Shown piece after piece: positions 33,228 to 40,020 of a stretch of DNA of 64,000 nucleotides (positions are counted from its first letter, which is position 1; the number at the start of each line of letters is the position of its first letter). The stretch is taken from assembly GCF_014205165.1 (NCBI RefSeq), contig NZ_JACHMZ010000001.1, positions 806,001-870,000 on the forward strand. Reading direction: 5' to 3'. The notes beneath the pieces are model-generated. The model saw nothing but the letters and a program-made list of their open reading frames with translations, searched no databases and was not told the DNA's origin. The stretch comes from Micromonospora carbonacea (GTDB taxonomy: Bacteria; Actinomycetota; Actinomycetes; Mycobacteriales; Micromonosporaceae). Made by a program: the position numbers and the translations under genes.

Positions 33228-33848
33228 TCAAACCGTGGTGGTGGAGTCGTCGTGGGGGGAGCCGTCGGGCCGACCGGGCGGCGTCGGGTCGGCCGGCGTC
33301 GGGTCGGCCGGCGGCACCAGCGCCCGCCGGACGAGGCCGAGCAGCGCGTCGCGCAGCTCGTCGTCGTCGAGGTCGTCGAACTCGCCGCAGGTCTCGGCGA
33401 TCCCGGCGAGCACCACCAGGGCCGCGACCCGGGCGGCCGGGCGCGGCGAGTGGCCGGCGAAGGCCGCGACCAGCCGTTCGGAGATCTGCTGCACGTGCGC
33501 GAAGGCCGGCTGCTGGAGCAGCACGGGGAACTCGCCGCGCAGCAGCGCGATCTGCCGGCGGAAGCGCACCGCGAGGTCGACGAAGCCCTCGGCGGCGACC
33601 CGCTGGGCCCGGTCGCCGGCGAGCCCGGCGATCCGCTGGTCGAGCTCGACCACCGCCGCCAGCTCCGGGGCCATCAGCTCGCTGAGCAGGGCCTCCTTGT
33701 TGGCGAAGTGGTAGAGCACCGTGGCCTTCGAGACGCCCACCTCGCGGGCGATGTCCTGCAACGAGGTGCCCTTGTACCCGGTGACGGCGAACCGCCGCCC
33801 CGCCGCCGCGAGGATCTCCGCGTGTGTCTCCGGTACCGCCCGTGCCAT
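33228..33848 (-). CDS. TetR-family repressor of the MMPL operon
   Basis: A 206-residue regulator. The N-terminal helix-turn-helix is intact (ILAAAGRRFAVTGYKGTSLQDIAREVGVSKATVLYHFANKEALL, about 11-55). The C-terminal ligand domain is helical and ends in a Pro/Asp tail with two PADPTP units. It is first in a two-gene unit with the MMPL transporter and has two perfect 16-bp palindromes in its promoter region, so it is likely to repress itself and the transporter until a hydrophobic ligand binds. GGAGG lies 8 nt before the ATG. Confidence 0.92.
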   Translation of the reverse strand: MARAVPETHAEILAAAGRRFAVTGYKGTSLQDIAREVGVSKATVLYHFANKEALLSELMAPELAAVVELDQRIAGLAGDRAQRVAAEGFVDLAVRFRRQIALLRGEFPVLLQQPAFAHVQQISERLVAAFAGHSPRPAARVAALVVLAGIAETCGEFDDLDDDELRDALLGLVRRALVPPADPTPADPTPPGRPDGSPHDDSTTTV

Positions 33849-33876
33849 GCCGGCCACCTCCCGCCCACCAGCATGC

Positions 33877-33911
33877 CTGACCGATCGGTCAGACCCTGAC
33901 CGATCGGTCAG
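33877..33911. promoter_or_regulatory. Double TetR operator
   Basis: Two identical perfect palindromes CTGACCGATCGGTCAG (33877-33892 and 33896-33911) with 3 bp between them, centres 19 bp apart. They lie 29-63 bp upstream of the tetR start, in the divergent gap that also leads to the PEP-mutase-family gene, so both directions may be controlled. Confidence 0.85.
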
Positions 33912-33959
33912 AGGAATCGGGTGGCGTTGGCCACAGCGCCGCCCGCCGGTGGCGGAACC

Positions 33960-34035
33960 GGCACCGGCCGGGGTTGGACGGCACCGGTCGGTGCCGGGTC
34001 GGACGGCACCGGCCGGGGTCGGACCGAACCGGCCG
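33960..34035. repeat. Short imperfect tandem repeats upstream of the PEP-mutase-family gene
   Basis: Units beginning GGCACCGG(C/T)CGG and ending GG(T/G)TCGGAC or GTTGGAC start at 33960, 33980 and 34005, followed by a degenerate CGAACCGGCCGG. Lengths are 20, 25 and 20 bp. ACCGGYCGGT parts are palindromic. Confidence 0.55.
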
Positions 34036-34089
34036 GCGGCGACGCCGGACACGGCCCGCTCGAAGAACCGGGCCCACACCCCGGGGTGC

Positions 34090-34095
34090 CATGAT
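34090..34095 (+). promoter_or_regulatory. Putative -10 element of the PEP-mutase-family gene
   Basis: CATGAT followed by 6 nt and the ATG. The intervening GCGGGG could instead serve as a weak ribosome-binding site. Confidence 0.3.
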
Positions 34096-34101
34096 GCGGG
34101 G

Positions 34102-34884
34102 ATGACCGAGAACCCATCGACCCTCGTCGAGCGCGCGGACGCGCTGCGCGCCCTGCACAAGTCCGGCGACCCGCTGGTGCTGCCCAACGCCTGGGACGCC
34201 GGCTCGGCCCGGGCGGTCGTCGCGGCCGGCTTCGCGGCCGTCGCCACCAGCAGCGCCGCCGTGGCCGAGTCCCTCGGGTACGCCGACGGCGAGGACACCC
34301 CGGTCGAGGAGATGTTCGCCGCCGTCGCCCGGATGGTGCGCGCCGTGCCCGTCCCGGTCACCGCCGACCTGGAGCGGGGGTACGGCCTGCGCCCCGCCGA
34401 ACTGGTCGAACGGATGCTCGCCGCCGGGGTCGTCGGGTGCAACCTGGAGGACTCCGACCCGCGCACCGGCGCGCTGTACGACGCCGAGGAGCAGGCCGAC
34501 CTGCTGGCCGCCGTGCGGGCGGCGGCCGACGCGGCCCGGGTGCCGCTGGTGCTCAACGCGCGCATCGACCTCTACCTGCGCGGGGCCGGCGACCCGGCGG
34601 GCCGCACCGCCGAGGCGGTCCGCCGGGGGCAGCTCTACCGGGCCGCCGGGGCGGACTGCGCCTATCCGATCTTCCTCGCCGAGCCGGAGGGGATCGCGGA
34701 ACTCGTGTCCGCCGTGCCCGCCCCGGTGAACGTCGGCTTCAAACCGGGCGGGCCGAGCCTGGCCGAGCTGGCCGCGCTGGGCGTGTCCCGGGTGAGCTTC
34801 GGCCCCGGCCCGTACCGGGTCAGTCAGGCGCGGATCGCCGGGCTGCTCGACGCCGTCCGCTCCGGCGCCAACCCCTACGCGTAA
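34102..34884 (+). CDS. Isocitrate lyase/PEP mutase superfamily enzyme
   Basis: A 260-residue TIM-barrel protein. It shows LVLPNAWDAGSARAVVAAGF, VATSSAAVAESLGYADGE, the metal-binding VTADLERGYG, the GCNLEDSDP strand and VPLVLNARIDLYL; these mark the small carboxyvinyl-carboxyphosphonate phosphorylmutase-like branch of the superfamily. Members cleave or form C-C or C-P bonds next to a carboxylate (2-methylisocitrate lyase, oxaloacetate hydrolase and others); the CKGH-type lyase catalytic motif is absent, so the reaction is unknown. Its stop codon TAA is the first triplet of repeat copy E. Confidence 0.85.
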   Translation: MTENPSTLVERADALRALHKSGDPLVLPNAWDAGSARAVVAAGFAAVATSSAAVAESLGYADGEDTPVEEMFAAVARMVRAVPVPVTADLERGYGLRPAELVERMLAAGVVGCNLEDSDPRTGALYDAEEQADLLAAVRAAADAARVPLVLNARIDLYLRGAGDPAGRTAEAVRRGQLYRAAGADCAYPIFLAEPEGIAELVSAVPAPVNVGFKPGGPSLAELAALGVSRVSFGPGPYRVSQARIAGLLDAVRSGANPYA

Positions 34885-34932
34885 GGAAGGGCCCCTGGTT
34901 AACGCTTTCGGTATAGGAAGGGCCCCTTCCTA
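34882..34932 (+). repeat. Dispersed two-hairpin element, copy E
   Basis: Plus-strand copy: TAAGGAAGGGCCCC, core GTTAACGCTTTCGGTAT, right arm AGGAAGGGCCCCTTCCT (self-complementary). Its first three bases are the stop codon of the upstream gene, the same arrangement as copy A. Confidence 0.85.
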
Positions 34933-35050
34933 ACCAGCCCGGCCCGGCCCGGCCGGCAGCCGGCACAGCCCAGCTCGGGGCGGCACAGCCGGTCGGCCCG
35001 GTGGGCCTGTTCCGGTTGCCGGCCGGCGGGCGGGGGGCCAGGGTAGGACG

Positions 35051-36016
35051 ATGAGCAGCGCGGAGCAGACCCGCGACGGGGTGTCGCTGACCAACCTCGA
35101 CCAGCCCCTCGCCCCCGGGGTCGGGGCGAGCAAGCGGGACCTGGTCGACTATCTCGACGCCGTCCACGGGCGGCTGGTGCCGTGGCTGCGGGACCGGCCG
35201 CTGTCGGTGGTGCGGGCGCTGCGCGGGCAGGCGCCGTTCATGCAGAAGAACCTGCCGAAGTACACCCCCGACTGGGTACGCCGGACGTCGGTCTGGGCCG
35301 AGGCGTCCCACCGCGACGTGTCGTACGCCCTCTGCGACGACCGGCGGACGCTGCTCTGGTTCGCCAACCAGCGCGCGGTGGAATACCACCCGACCCTCTC
35401 GACGGCCGACCGCCCGGGGCACCCGACCCACCTGGTGCTGGACCTGGACCCGCCGGAGGGGGCCGACTTCGGCGTTGCCGTGGCCGCCGCCCGGCTGGTG
35501 CGGCAGGCGCTCGCCGACGCCGGGCTCGCCGGTGCGGTCAAGACCAGCGGGGCGAAGGGGCTGCACGTCCTCGTCCCGGTCGACGGGGCGACGAGCGCCG
35601 AGGAGGCCGCCGCCGCCACCCGGGCCCTCGCCGTCCGGGCCGAGCGGCTCGACCCGGCGCTGGCCACCACCGCCTTCATCCGCGAGGACCGGGGCGGCCG
35701 GGTGTTCGTCGACTCGACCCGGGCGGGCGGGGCGAGCCTGGTGGCCGTGTTCAGCCCCCGGCTGCGCCCGGGGCTGCCCGTGTCGTACCCCGTGGGGTGG
35801 GACGACCTCGGCGCGGTCGCCCCCACCGACTTCACCGTGCGGACGGTGCCCGCGCTGGTCGCCGACCGCGACCCGTGGGCGGGGCTGCTGCCGCCGCCGC
35901 AGCGCCTCCCCGCCGACCTGGTCGAGCAGGGGCGCGGCATCCCGGTCGCCCGCGTGCAGGCGATGCACGAGGGCCGCCGCCGGGCGCGGGCCCGCCGCGC
36001 CGCGCAGTCGCCGTAG
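35051..36016 (+). CDS. Stand-alone LigD-type polymerase/primase (NHEJ PolDom)
   Basis: A 321-residue protein of the archaeo-eukaryotic primase-like family found as the polymerase domain of LigD. It has VSLTNLDQPLAPGVGASKRDLVDYL, the catalytic Asp pair in HLVLDLDPPEG, KTSGAKGLHVLVPV and RVFVDSTRAGGAS blocks. Such enzymes fill gaps at double-strand breaks, often preferring ribonucleotides, and work with Ku and a ligase. Neither Ku nor the ligase domain is in this window, so partners must lie elsewhere. Length fits an isolated polymerase domain. Confidence 0.88.
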   Translation: MSSAEQTRDGVSLTNLDQPLAPGVGASKRDLVDYLDAVHGRLVPWLRDRPLSVVRALRGQAPFMQKNLPKYTPDWVRRTSVWAEASHRDVSYALCDDRRTLLWFANQRAVEYHPTLSTADRPGHPTHLVLDLDPPEGADFGVAVAAARLVRQALADAGLAGAVKTSGAKGLHVLVPVDGATSAEEAAAATRALAVRAERLDPALATTAFIREDRGGRVFVDSTRAGGASLVAVFSPRLRPGLPVSYPVGWDDLGAVAPTDFTVRTVPALVADRDPWAGLLPPPQRLPADLVEQGRGIPVARVQAMHEGRRRARARRAAQSP

Positions 36017-36130
36017 CGGCGGGGCGGCCGGCGACCGGCACGCCGGCCACCGCCGCGTACGCCGATCCCCGCTGCCACGTCGCCGATCCCCGCCGGCCCG
36101 CCGCCGGAGCCCCGGCGTGCCCGACGGCCG

Positions 36131-37321
36131 TCAGCGGGCCTCGCCGTACGCGGCGAAGCGGTCGACGAGGCCGTTCGGTGCGTCGTCGCGGAAGCAGATC
36201 TCCAGGTTCGCGGCGGATTCCCGGGCGGCCTCCTCGGCGCGGGGGAACAGCGCCCGTTCGTACTCCGCCAGCGCGCTTTCGACGTCGTCGGGGTGGGCGG
36301 CGAGGGCCCGGCCGAGTTCGGCGCCGTCGAGCATGGCGAGGTTGGCGCCCTCCCCGGCGAAGGGCGACATGAGGTGGGCGGCGTCGCCGAGCAGGGTGAC
36401 GCCGGGCACGCGGTCCCAGCGGTGGCCGACCGGCAGGGCGTGGATGGCGCGCGGCACCAGGGGGCCGTCGGCGTCGGTGATCAGCGCCCGCAGCTCGGGC
36501 GCCCAGCCGGCGAACCGGTCGAGCAGGAAGGACCGGACCGGTTCGTCGCCCGGCCGCCGGTGCCCCGGGTCGTCGCCCGGCCGCCGGTGTCCCGGGGCCG
36601 CGCCGGTGCCGAGGCCGGCGAGTCCGCCCTCGGGCACCCGGAGGGCGACGTAGACGTGCAGGCTGCCGTCGGTCTCCCGGTGGGCCAGGAAGCCCCGCCC
36701 GGGGCCGAGGGCGAACAGCATTCCGGGCCCGACGAGCGCGGCGTGCGCGGGGTGTCGGCGGTCGGCGTCGCGCAGGGTGGCCTCGACGAACGACAACCCG
36801 GCGTAGGCGGGCGTGGCGGCGGAGACCAGCGGCCGGATCCGGGACCAGGCGCCGTCGGCGCCCACGAGCAGGTCGGTGGTGGCGGTGCCGCCGTCGGCGA
36901 GGGTCAGCTCGTGCCGCCCGTCGCCGAGGGGGCGGGCGGCGGTGACCCCGCCGCCCCAGCGGACGGTGCCCACGGGCAGCGAGTCCAGCAGCAGCCGGCG
37001 CAGGTGGCCCCGGTTGACCTCGGGGCGGTCGCCGTCGGCCTCGTCGGCCTCGTTCAGGTGCACGACGCCGTGCCGGTCGAGCACCCGCACGGCCTGCCCG
37101 CCGGGGTGGACGAGGCGCAGGAACTGCTCGTGCAGGCCGGCGGCCCGCAGGGCGACCTGGCCGTTCTGCCGGTGGATGTCGAGCATGCCGCCCTGGGTGC
37201 GGGCATCCGGTGCGGCGTCGCGCTCGTAGACGGTGGCGGGGATGCCGTGGACGTGCAGGACGCGGGCGAGCGTGAGGCCGCCCAGGCCGCCGCCGACGAT
37301 GCCGATCGATGGTGTGCGCAC
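36131..37321 (-). CDS. FAD-dependent monooxygenase, TetX-like
   Basis: A 396-residue group A flavoprotein hydroxylase. The N-terminal FAD motif GIVGGGLGGLTLARVLHVHG, the TQGGMLDIHRQNGQVALRAAGL block shared with Tet(X)-type enzymes, the DG-motif LLVGADGAWSRIRPLV and the GD-motif VTLLGDAAHLMSPFAGEGANLAM are all in place. Tet(X) proteins hydroxylate tetracyclines, but many homologues act on other aromatics, so resistance is possible and not shown. Near residues 245-262 a nine-residue unit GHRRPGDDP/GHRRPGDEP occurs twice through a 27-bp DNA duplication. The GTG start has GGAG upstream. It is controlled by the adjacent TetR gene through shared operators. Confidence 0.85.
   Translation of the reverse strand: MRTPSIGIVGGGLGGLTLARVLHVHGIPATVYERDAAPDARTQGGMLDIHRQNGQVALRAAGLHEQFLRLVHPGGQAVRVLDRHGVVHLNEADEADGDRPEVNRGHLRRLLLDSLPVGTVRWGGGVTAARPLGDGRHELTLADGGTATTDLLVGADGAWSRIRPLVSAATPAYAGLSFVEATLRDADRRHPAHAALVGPGMLFALGPGRGFLAHRETDGSLHVYVALRVPEGGLAGLGTGAAPGHRRPGDDPGHRRPGDEPVRSFLLDRFAGWAPELRALITDADGPLVPRAIHALPVGHRWDRVPGVTLLGDAAHLMSPFAGEGANLAMLDGAELGRALAAHPDDVESALAEYERALFPRAEEAARESAANLEICFRDDAPNGLVDRFAAYGEAR
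36543..36596. repeat. 27-bp in-frame tandem duplication inside the monooxygenase gene
   Basis: Two copies (36543-36569 and 36570-36596) of a unit beginning TCGTCGCCCGGCCGCCGG, differing by a single base. They encode the doubled GHRRPGD loop. Confidence 0.85.
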
Positions 37322-37362
37322 GGGGTCTCCTTCAGGTGGGGATGTTGCTGGTCGCGGTCGGC

Positions 37363-37388
37363 GAACGCGTTCCTGACGAACGCGTTCG
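37363..37388. promoter_or_regulatory. Paired operator in front of the TetX-like gene
   Basis: Two GAACGCGTTC palindromes (37363-37372 and 37378-37387), centres 15 bp apart, 42-67 bp before the start codon of the monooxygenase. They have the same sequence and spacing as the pair before the neighbouring tetR gene. Confidence 0.82.
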
Positions 37389-37426
37389 GAATGGTCACGG
37401 AAGGCCGCCGCGCGGCCGGGCGGCGG

Positions 37427-38113
37427 TCAGTCGCCGGCCCGGCCGGCGGCGAGGCCGTCGAGCAGTGTGGTGAACGCCCACCGCATCCGCTGCTCGCCCG
37501 TGCCGGAGAACAGCTCGCCGCGGGCGCGGTGGAGGTGGGGGTGGTCGTCCGGATCGGCATTGGCCACGGCCGACACCTGGTGGCGCACCTCGCTGTCGGC
37601 GTCGGCCGACTCGCCCCGGGTGCCCTGTTCGGCGGCGGTGGCCGTGGCGTGCTGCAACAGCAGGTCGATGCCCCAGGCGGCCTGCCGCACGGGGATGCCG
37701 CCCGCGTGCAGCAGGCCCAGCACCGCATCGGCCAGCCGGACGTAGTGCGGCCCGGAGGGGCGCAGCACCAGCGCCGACCGGGCCAGGCCCGGATAGCCCA
37801 TCAGGATCCGGATGTACGCGTCGAGCAGGTCGATCAGGTCCTCCCGCCAGCGCCGGGGCTCGTCGCCGGACGGCAGCGGAAGATCCGCGATCAGCGCGTC
37901 GAGCAGGGCGGCGTGCATCTCGGCCAGGTTGTCGACGTAGACGTACAGGGAGGCGGGGCCGGTGTCGAGCTCCGCCGCCAGCCGGCGCATCGTGACCCGC
38001 TCCAGCCCCTCCTCGCGCATGACGCGCAGGGCGACGCTCACCACGCCGTCCCGGCTCAGCGGCGGCTTGGCGGGGCGGTCGCGGCGACTCACGGGAACGC
38101 GCCGAGGACTCAT
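37427..38113 (-). CDS. TetR-family repressor with TetR C-terminal domain
   Basis: A 228-residue regulator. Helix-turn-helix at about 22-66 (ALRVMREEGLERVTMRRLAAELDTGPASLYVYVDNLAEM), followed by a TetR_C-type helical domain (DLIDLLDAYIRILMGYPGLARSALV). The N-terminus is basic (RRDRPAKPPLSR). It reads in the same direction as the TetX-like gene, 105 bp upstream of it, and both have a GAACGCGTTC operator pair. A TACGAT -10 hexamer lies between the two half-operators and 7 nt before the ATG, so repressor binding would cover the promoter. Confidence 0.92.
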   Translation of the reverse strand: MSPRRVPVSRRDRPAKPPLSRDGVVSVALRVMREEGLERVTMRRLAAELDTGPASLYVYVDNLAEMHAALLDALIADLPLPSGDEPRRWREDLIDLLDAYIRILMGYPGLARSALVLRPSGPHYVRLADAVLGLLHAGGIPVRQAAWGIDLLLQHATATAAEQGTRGESADADSEVRHQVSAVANADPDDHPHLHRARGELFSGTGEQRMRWAFTTLLDGLAAGRAGD

Positions 38114-38140
38114 GAACGCGATCGTAACGAACGCGTTCGT
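38114..38140. promoter_or_regulatory. Paired operator overlapping the tetR promoter
   Basis: A degenerate GAACGCGATC (38114-38123) and a perfect ACGAACGCGTTCGT (38127-38140), centres again 15 bp apart. The likely -10 (TACGAT on the minus strand, 38121-38126) sits between them. Confidence 0.8.
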
Positions 38141-38229
38141 CCACCGCAAGGCGCGGCCGGCTTCGTGCGTCGACCACGACCCCACGAACGGGGAGAGCGC
38201 CGACGGTAGGGCGCAGCCGGACACACGAT

Positions 38230-38268
38230 AAAGGCCGCTGACCGGGTTTTCCCTGGTCGGCGGCCTTT
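38230..38268 (-). terminator. Intrinsic terminator of tRNA-Arg
   Basis: On the minus strand, AAAGGCCGCCGACCAGGG pairs with a near-perfect complement across a short A-rich loop and ends in CCTTTATC. It starts 19 nt past the tRNA 3' end. Confidence 0.8.
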
Positions 38269-38286
38269 CGTGCTGATCTGCTCAGG

Positions 38287-38358
38287 TGCCCCCGGCAGGA
38301 TTCGAACCTGCGCCCCCGCCTCCGGAGGGCGGTGCTCTATCCCCTGAGCTACGGGGGC
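38287..38358 (-). tRNA. tRNA-Arg (anticodon CCG)
   Basis: A full cloverleaf reads on the minus strand: 7-bp acceptor GCCCCCG/CGGGGGC, D-arm GCTCAGGGGATAGAGC, anticodon arm CCGCC-CTCCGGA-GGCGG, 4-nt variable loop and T-arm GCAGG-TTCGAAT-CCTGC, with A as discriminator. The CCA end is not encoded. CCG reads CGG, a common Arg codon in this GC-rich genome. Confidence 0.96.
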
Positions 38359-38423
38359 TCAGCGACGGGAGAAGACTAGCAAACGTCCTCACCGAACGCC
38401 GAATCGGTATCGGGCCCGGCGGG

Positions 38424-39143
38424 TCAGGCCGCGATCGCCCGTCCGCAGCTCGGTAGCGGGTGCAGGGCGATCCGCCGGGGCAGCCGGCGCGGCCACTCGT
38501 TCTTCGGCCAGGAGCCGTCGACGATGAGGTGCACCGGGTTCTCCTCGGCCCCGCTGAGCCGCAGCACGAAGTCGCGGGGCAGCGGCGGGTCGACCGACGG
38601 GGTGGTGATCATGAAGCGGACCCGGCCCCGGGACGACACGGCGGAGATCACGTCGGCCGCCGGCATCGTGCCGCGCAGCCGCACCCGGCCGAGCCAGTAG
38701 ACCTCGGCGAGGTGCTCCTGGGCGGCCCGGGTGATCGCCGGGTACTCCAGGCGTACCCAGCGCTCGACCGCGCCGACGCAGAGCCCGCAGGCGCGCTCGC
38801 GCGGCTCGCGCGGACCCAACCCCCAGGCCCGCAGGTACGCCCCGACGGCGCCCGCGTCGGCCCGGGGGTCGAAGCGGCGCTGGACGAGCGTGGTGAGGCT
38901 CTGCCGCGTCCACAGCTCCTCGTCCAGGCCGAACTCGTCGGGGTGGACGCCGCGCAGGACGTCGATCAGCTCCAGTTCCTGTTCGCGGCTGAGGGCTCCC
39001 GGCTCGCCCTGCCGCTGTCCGCGACGGACGGCTGCCACCGTCCCGTCACCGCCGATGGTGTGGCGTCGGCACCAGCTGGTGACCGACCGCCGTGCGTCTC
39101 TGAGTGCAACCCCCACGTCCTGCGCAACGAGCCCGAATCGCAA
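38424..39143 (-). CDS. Winged-helix protein derived from an IS630/Tc1-type transposase
   Basis: A 239-residue protein. The N-terminal half (about 1-100) matches the paired HTH of IS630 transposases: LSREQELELIDVLRGVHPDEFGLDEELWTRQSLTTLVQRRF. The second half keeps RNase-H-fold landmarks (VERWVRLEYPAI, DVISAVSSRGRVRFMIT, VHLIVDGSWPKNEWPRRL) but the catalytic DDE set is broken: the usual F(G/A)DE is YWLGR, the VDGHP-H motif has lost its His, and no NPIE follows. No terminal inverted repeats are seen. It looks like a domesticated DNA-binding protein. The start is uncertain; TTG at 39143 gives the most complete HTH. Confidence 0.6.
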   Translation of the reverse strand: MRFGLVAQDVGVALRDARRSVTSWCRRHTIGGDGTVAAVRRGQRQGEPGALSREQELELIDVLRGVHPDEFGLDEELWTRQSLTTLVQRRFDPRADAGAVGAYLRAWGLGPREPRERACGLCVGAVERWVRLEYPAITRAAQEHLAEVYWLGRVRLRGTMPAADVISAVSSRGRVRFMITTPSVDPPLPRDFVLRLSGAEENPVHLIVDGSWPKNEWPRRLPRRIALHPLPSCGRAIAA

Positions 39144-39245
39144 CTGGTCACGATATGTAGGTAGAAAACTCTCTCAAGCTGGCCAAAGGGTCAGACGCCA
39201 TCTAAACGGACACGGGGTGCTGATGGGCGCGGGAGCGGCCCGGAA

Positions 39246-39285
39246 AAGGCCCGCGCCCCGCCGGGGTCGGCGGGGCGCGGGCCTT
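39246..39285 (-). terminator. Terminator downstream of the DUF305 gene
   Basis: A perfect 17-bp stem (AAGGCCCGCGCCCCGCC and its complement) with a 6-nt loop, 20 nt beyond the stop codon; TTTTCC follows on the minus strand. Confidence 0.88.
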
Positions 39286-39305
39286 CGATGCCGGAATCCG
39301 GCGGG

Positions 39306-39986
39306 TCAGCCCTTCGAGAGCCGGTCGCGCGCGGCCGTGAGGTTGGTCAGATCGGTCTGCTGCGTGTTCTTCATCGTCTGGGCCACCCGCACGACCTCGG
39401 AGTCGTCGCTGGCCTTGAGGATGCCGTCGATCATGTGCACGCCGCCCAGGTGGTGCTGGATCATCATCTCCAGGAAGAGGACGTCCTTCTCCCGGCCCCG
39501 GGGGGTGTCCCGCAGCTTCGCCATCTGCTCCGGGGTGGCCATCCCCGGCATCAGGCCGTTCTTCATCGACGCCGCGCCGTCGGGCATCCACGCCATCCGG
39601 GGCTGCGACCCGGTCGGGTCGAGACCCCAGGAGCGCAGCCACGTCTGCATGGTGCCGATCTCGCCCTGCTGGCCGGTGGCGATGTCGCCACCGATGCTGA
39701 CCACCTCGGCGTCGGTGCCCTGCTGGAACGCGATCAGCCCCATCTCCACCGCCTGGGCGTGGTGGGTGGTCATGTCCCGGGCGAAGCCCGCCTCGGCCGA
39801 GGCGTCACCCGGGCGGGTGAGCTTCGGGGTGAGCAGGCCGCCCGCGTACCCGAGGAGGAGGCCGACCACGACGGCGGCGACCACCGCGAGGGTGCCGAAG
39901 CGTCGGCGCGCGCCCGTCGCGCCGCCGTCGTCGCCGGTCGCCGGGCCCTCGGCCGTGTCGGGTTCCGTCGTCGTGGGTGCGGTCAT
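39306..39986 (-). CDS. Membrane-anchored DUF305 protein
   Basis: A 226-residue protein. A Thr/Asp-rich cytoplasmic start is followed by one transmembrane anchor (about 31-52, FGTLAVVAAVVVGLLLGYAGGLL) and an extracytoplasmic four-helix DUF305 domain. That domain has the paired His motifs DMTTHHAQAVEMG and MMIQHHLGGVHMIDG, plus Met clusters (GLMPGMATPEQM). Such His/Met pairs bind copper in several DUF305 proteins, so a metal role is plausible. It follows the DUF3105 gene with 34 bp between them, a common actinobacterial pair. GAGGA precedes the ATG. Confidence 0.9.
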   Translation of the reverse strand: MTAPTTTEPDTAEGPATGDDGGATGARRRFGTLAVVAAVVVGLLLGYAGGLLTPKLTRPGDASAEAGFARDMTTHHAQAVEMGLIAFQQGTDAEVVSIGGDIATGQQGEIGTMQTWLRSWGLDPTGSQPRMAWMPDGAASMKNGLMPGMATPEQMAKLRDTPRGREKDVLFLEMMIQHHLGGVHMIDGILKASDDSEVVRVAQTMKNTQQTDLTNLTAARDRLSKG

Positions 39987-40020
39987 CGGTGTCCTCGTCC
40001 TCGGTGGTCTCGGTCCCGGG

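Noticed and set aside
13156..37321. APH(6)-like kinase, erythromycin esterase-like protein and TetX-like monooxygenase read as a resistance island
   Set aside because: They are spread over 24 kb among housekeeping genes, have no mobile element in common, and all three families include many chromosomal members with other substrates.
38287..38358. tRNA-Arg as the attachment site of an integrated element carrying the TetR/TetX-like genes
   Set aside because: No integrase gene is nearby and I see no direct repeat of the tRNA 3' end in the flanks; codon usage of the neighbours is normal.
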